Source of the DNA: an uncultured Clostridia bacterium
Lineage (GTDB): Bacteria > Bacillota > Clostridia > Oscillospirales > Oscillospiraceae
Reading direction: 5' to 3'
DNA length: 7,405 nt
Assembly (NCBI GenBank): GCA_946060825.1
Contig: CAMGPO010000052.1
Span: forward strand, 1 to 7,405
Below are positions 5,942 to 7,405 of this stretch, one piece after another. The position numbers were made by a program, and so were the translations under genes. A model generated the notes under the pieces. The model made no database searches. It was not told where the DNA came from and saw nothing but the letters and a program-made list of their open reading frames with translations. The stretch's first letter is position 1, and every line of letters starts with the position of its first letter.

Positions 5942-7117
5942 TCAGAGAACCTGTAGGATGTAACCCTTGAGGTAGAGGGACTGGTCGGCGTTCAGGGCTG
6001 CAGGGTGGTCCCGGGACTGCATCAGCAGCTCCAGCACGCGGACGGTCCGGCCTGAGTCGGCGGCGGCCTCCCGCAGCATCTTCGCGAATAGCTCCTGGGT
6101 CATGAACTGGCTGCAGGAGCAGGTGATCAGGTAGCCGCCCGGCTCCACAAGGCGCATGGAGCGGAGATTCAGCTCCTTGTAGCCCCGGTAGGCGCTCTCC
6201 AGTACCCGCTTGCTCTTGGCAAAGGCCGGCGGGTCGAGGATGACCGTGCCGAACTGGCGGCCCTCGTCGCTGTAGCGGCGAACGAGGTCAAAGACGTTGG
6301 CCTCGGTGGTGGTGATGTTGGAACAGCCGTTCAGAGCCGCATTGCGGCGCACCATGGCCAGGGCCTCGGCGGAGACGTCCGCCGCCTCCACGGACCGGGC
6401 GCCGTAGAGCGCGGCATGGATGGAAAAGCCGCCGGTGCAGCAGCAGAGATCGAGGACTGTCCGACCACCGGCATAGGGGCGGATGCGGCCCCGGTTTTCC
6501 TGCTGGTCGAGGAAGTGGCCGGTTTTCTGACCGTTTTGCAGGTCGCAGAACATTTTGGCGTCGTGTTCGAGGATTTCGATCTCTTCGGGGATTTCGCCGT
6601 AGACGCAGCCCTTCTGCTGGGGCAGGCCCTCCTTTTCCCGGACCGGCACGTCGTTGCGCTCCATGATGCCCTTCGGGTGGAACAGCTCCACGAGGACCGA
6701 GAGGATGTCCTCCTTCCGCCGGTCGATGCCCAGGGCAACGGTTTGAAAGGAGAGATAATCGGCAAATTTGTCCACGGTGAGGCCGGGCAGGCCGTCGGAC
6801 TCCCCAAAGACGACGCGGCAGGAGTTGGAAAAGCCCAGAGCCTTCCGGCTCTCCCAGGCGGCGGAGATGCGGTGCAGGAAGAAATCGCGGTCGATCTCCT
6901 CGCCGGGGTCCCGGGTCAGAACCCGGACGACAATTTTGGAGCGGCGGTTGAAGTAACCACGGGCGACGAACCGCTCCCGGCTGTCCAGAACGTCGACGAT
7001 GCCGCCGTCCTCACAGACGTCGTCGGCCCAGTCGATCTCGTTGTCAAAGATCCAGAGCTGGCCGGCGCGGACGCCCTGCTCCTCGCTCCGGCGTAGGCAG
7101 ACATTTGGATGCTGCAT
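5942..7117 (-). CDS. RlmI-like class I SAM-dependent 23S rRNA methyltransferase (PUA domain)
   Basis: A 391-residue cytosolic protein of the RlmI/YwbD family (COG1092 type; E. coli RlmI is about 396). An N-terminal PUA-like RNA-binding domain (about 1-75) contains AGQLWIFDNEI and VLDSRERFVARGYFNRRS. A central linker includes GESDGLPGLTVDKFADYLSFQ (104-124) and GQKTGHFLDQQENR (196-209), both family hallmarks. The Rossmann-fold catalytic domain has SAM motif I VLDLCCCTGGFS (221-232), an acidic residue in AADVS (Asp247), DPPAFAKSK (295-303) and CSCSQ (333-337). E. coli RlmI makes m5C1962 in 23S rRNA; some Gram-positive relatives (RlmQ/YwbD) were reported to make m7G near position 2574, so the target here is uncertain. 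The ATG at 7117-7115 has AAGGAGGG (7127-7134) 9 nt upstream. It is transcribed alone and convergent with the RND gene. Confidence 0.9.
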   Translation of the reverse strand: MQHPNVCLRRSEEQGVRAGQLWIFDNEIDWADDVCEDGGIVDVLDSRERFVARGYFNRRSKIVVRVLTRDPGEEIDRDFFLHRISAAWESRKALGFSNSCRVVFGESDGLPGLTVDKFADYLSFQTVALGIDRRKEDILSVLVELFHPKGIMERNDVPVREKEGLPQQKGCVYGEIPEEIEILEHDAKMFCDLQNGQKTGHFLDQQENRGRIRPYAGGRTVLDLCCCTGGFSIHAALYGARSVEAADVSAEALAMVRRNAALNGCSNITTTEANVFDLVRRYSDEGRQFGTVILDPPAFAKSKRVLESAYRGYKELNLRSMRLVEPGGYLITCSCSQFMTQELFAKMLREAAADSGRTVRVLELLMQSRDHPAALNADQSLYLKGYILQVL

Positions 7118-7150
7118 ATGGAAGCACCCTCCTTAGCGTGATTTTTCTGT

Positions 7151-7179
7151 ATGGTATCACATTTTTGGCGGCACATCAA
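7151..7179 (-). promoter_or_regulatory. Candidate sigma-A promoter for the methyltransferase gene
   Basis: On the - strand there is a TTGATG -35 box (7179-7174), a 17-bp spacer and a TACCAT -10 box (7156-7151), four of six matches each. The start would lie near 7144, giving a leader of about 27 nt that contains the AAGGAGGG site. The T-rich stretch (AAAAA on the + strand, 7181-7185) just upstream may act as an UP-like element. Confidence 0.5.
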
Positions 7180-7180
7180 G

Positions 7181-7202
7181 AAAAACAGCGGAGAACGCCG
7201 CT
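7181..7202 (-). terminator. Possible weak hairpin terminator upstream of the methyltransferase promoter
   Basis: On the - strand, AGCGG (7202-7198), a 6-nt loop and CCGCT (7191-7187) are followed by GTTTTT. The stem is only 5 bp. It could block transcription entering from the right, antisense to the tRNA gene, but the T-run is equally explained as promoter-upstream sequence. Confidence 0.25.
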
Positions 7203-7217
7203 CTGCGCACATTTTGA

Positions 7218-7246
7218 TTGATTTTTCCGGTTGAGGATGCTATAAT
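7218..7246 (+). promoter_or_regulatory. Strong sigma-A promoter for the tRNA-Ser gene
   Basis: A perfect TATAAT -10 box (7241-7246) preceded by an extended -10 TG (7238-7239), with a TTGATT -35 box (7218-7223) at the ideal 17-bp spacing. The start would be about 7252-7254, giving a leader of about 10 nt before the mature tRNA, as expected for a stable RNA gene. Confidence 0.85.
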
Positions 7247-7262
7247 ATCCGCGCTGCTTCGT

Positions 7263-7353
7263 GGAGGTGTATCGAAGTGGTTATAACGGCCCTGACTCGA
7301 AATCAGGTGTACCGGCAACGGTACCGTGGGTTCAAATCCCACCGCCTCCGCCA
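7263..7353 (+). tRNA. tRNA-Ser, anticodon CGA (reads UCG)
   Basis: A 91-nt class II tRNA with CCA encoded (7351-7353). Acceptor stem GGAGGTG (7263-7269) pairs with CGCCTCC (7343-7349) with one G-U pair; the discriminator is G7350, as usual for serine. D stem TCG/CGG (7272-7274, 7287-7289). Anticodon stem CCTGA/TCAGG (7291-7295, 7303-7307) with loop CTCGAAA and anticodon CGA at 7298-7300. The long variable arm has stem GTACCG/CGGTAC around a GCAA tetraloop. T stem GTGGG/CCCAC with loop TTCAAAT. The long variable arm and anticodon together identify serine. The gene stands alone here, with its own promoter and a hairpin directly after CCA. Confidence 0.97.
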
Positions 7354-7355
7354 AA

Positions 7356-7402
7356 TAAGAACCGTAATTTTGATACAAAGCGTATCGGGGTTACGGTTCT
7401 TA
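7356..7402 (+). terminator. Long hairpin directly after tRNA-Ser, probable terminator
   Basis: Arms TAAGAACCGTAA (7356-7367) and TTACGGTTCTTA (7391-7402) are a perfect 12-bp inverted repeat. Inside, GATAC (7372-7376) pairs with GTATC (7382-7386) around an AAAGC loop, and the four T (7368-7371) face four G (7387-7390), so as + strand RNA the whole 21-bp stem can pair through G-U wobbles. It begins 3 nt after CCA. The window ends at 7405, so a following U-tract cannot be checked; terminator is the likely role, but part of a repeat element is possible. Confidence 0.6.
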
Positions 7403-7405
7403 ATT

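Noticed and set aside
6416..7096. A 226-codon + strand open frame opposite the methyltransferase gene
   Set aside because: It is antisense to a gene with clear methyltransferase motifs, contains no recognisable domain and begins in mid-gene without a ribosome binding site.
7157..7378. A 73-codon open frame on the - strand containing AVGFEPTVPLP
   Set aside because: This is the well-known spurious translation of the strand opposite a tRNA-Ser gene; it lies across the tRNA and its promoter and has no ribosome binding site of its own.
7263..7402. An integration (att) site for a mobile element at the 3' end of tRNA-Ser
   Set aside because: No integrase gene and no repeated copy of the tRNA 3' end are visible; sequence to the right of 7405 would be needed to revisit this.

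Overview
The window reads as ordinary chromosomal sequence from a GC-rich member of the Bacillota, most likely a gut clostridium of the Oscillospiraceae/Flavonifractor type. This is an inference from several things together: strong AGGAGG-type ribosome binding sites, short hairpin terminators, an AzlCD pair, a HAE1-type RND protein of the Gram-positive style, a tRNA with encoded CCA, and a TGTCATTCTGAG-type palindromic repeat. No phage, plasmid, IS or CRISPR element is visible.

Layout, left to right. The 3' end of azlC overlaps azlD by 8 bp (+ strand); together they encode a branched-chain amino acid exporter. A perfect 18-bp hairpin fills the whole gap between azlD and a convergent type I L-asparaginase gene (- strand). 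A 182-bp divergent region (1591-1772) holds candidate promoters for the asparaginase and for a large RND transporter (+ strand, 1345 aa). The transporter carries an insertion of about 315 residues, probably coiled coil, in the part of the protein that forms the docking (funnel) region in AcrB. It ends in a bidirectional terminator, followed by an 85-bp nested palindromic repeat. A convergent RlmI-like rRNA methyltransferase (- strand) comes next. After a 145-bp divergent promoter region there is a tRNA-Ser(CGA) gene (+ strand) with a near-consensus promoter, followed by a long hairpin at the window edge.

The genes do not form one pathway. AzlCD and asparaginase both concern amino acids but are convergent and separately terminated. 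The RND gene is monocistronic here with no adaptor (HlyD/AcrA-type) gene beside it, although in Gram-negative systems an adaptor gene usually lies next to the pump. The methyltransferase and tRNA-Ser belong to translation and are transcribed divergently. No stretch over 300 bases lacks a gene.

The most interesting object is the RND protein with its built-in coiled-coil insertion and repeated LxxG motif. The nested inverted repeats upstream of it, the nested palindromic repeat at 5851-5935, and the 21-bp hairpin after the tRNA, which is complete only on the + strand, are secondary. I see no convincing entirely new system.
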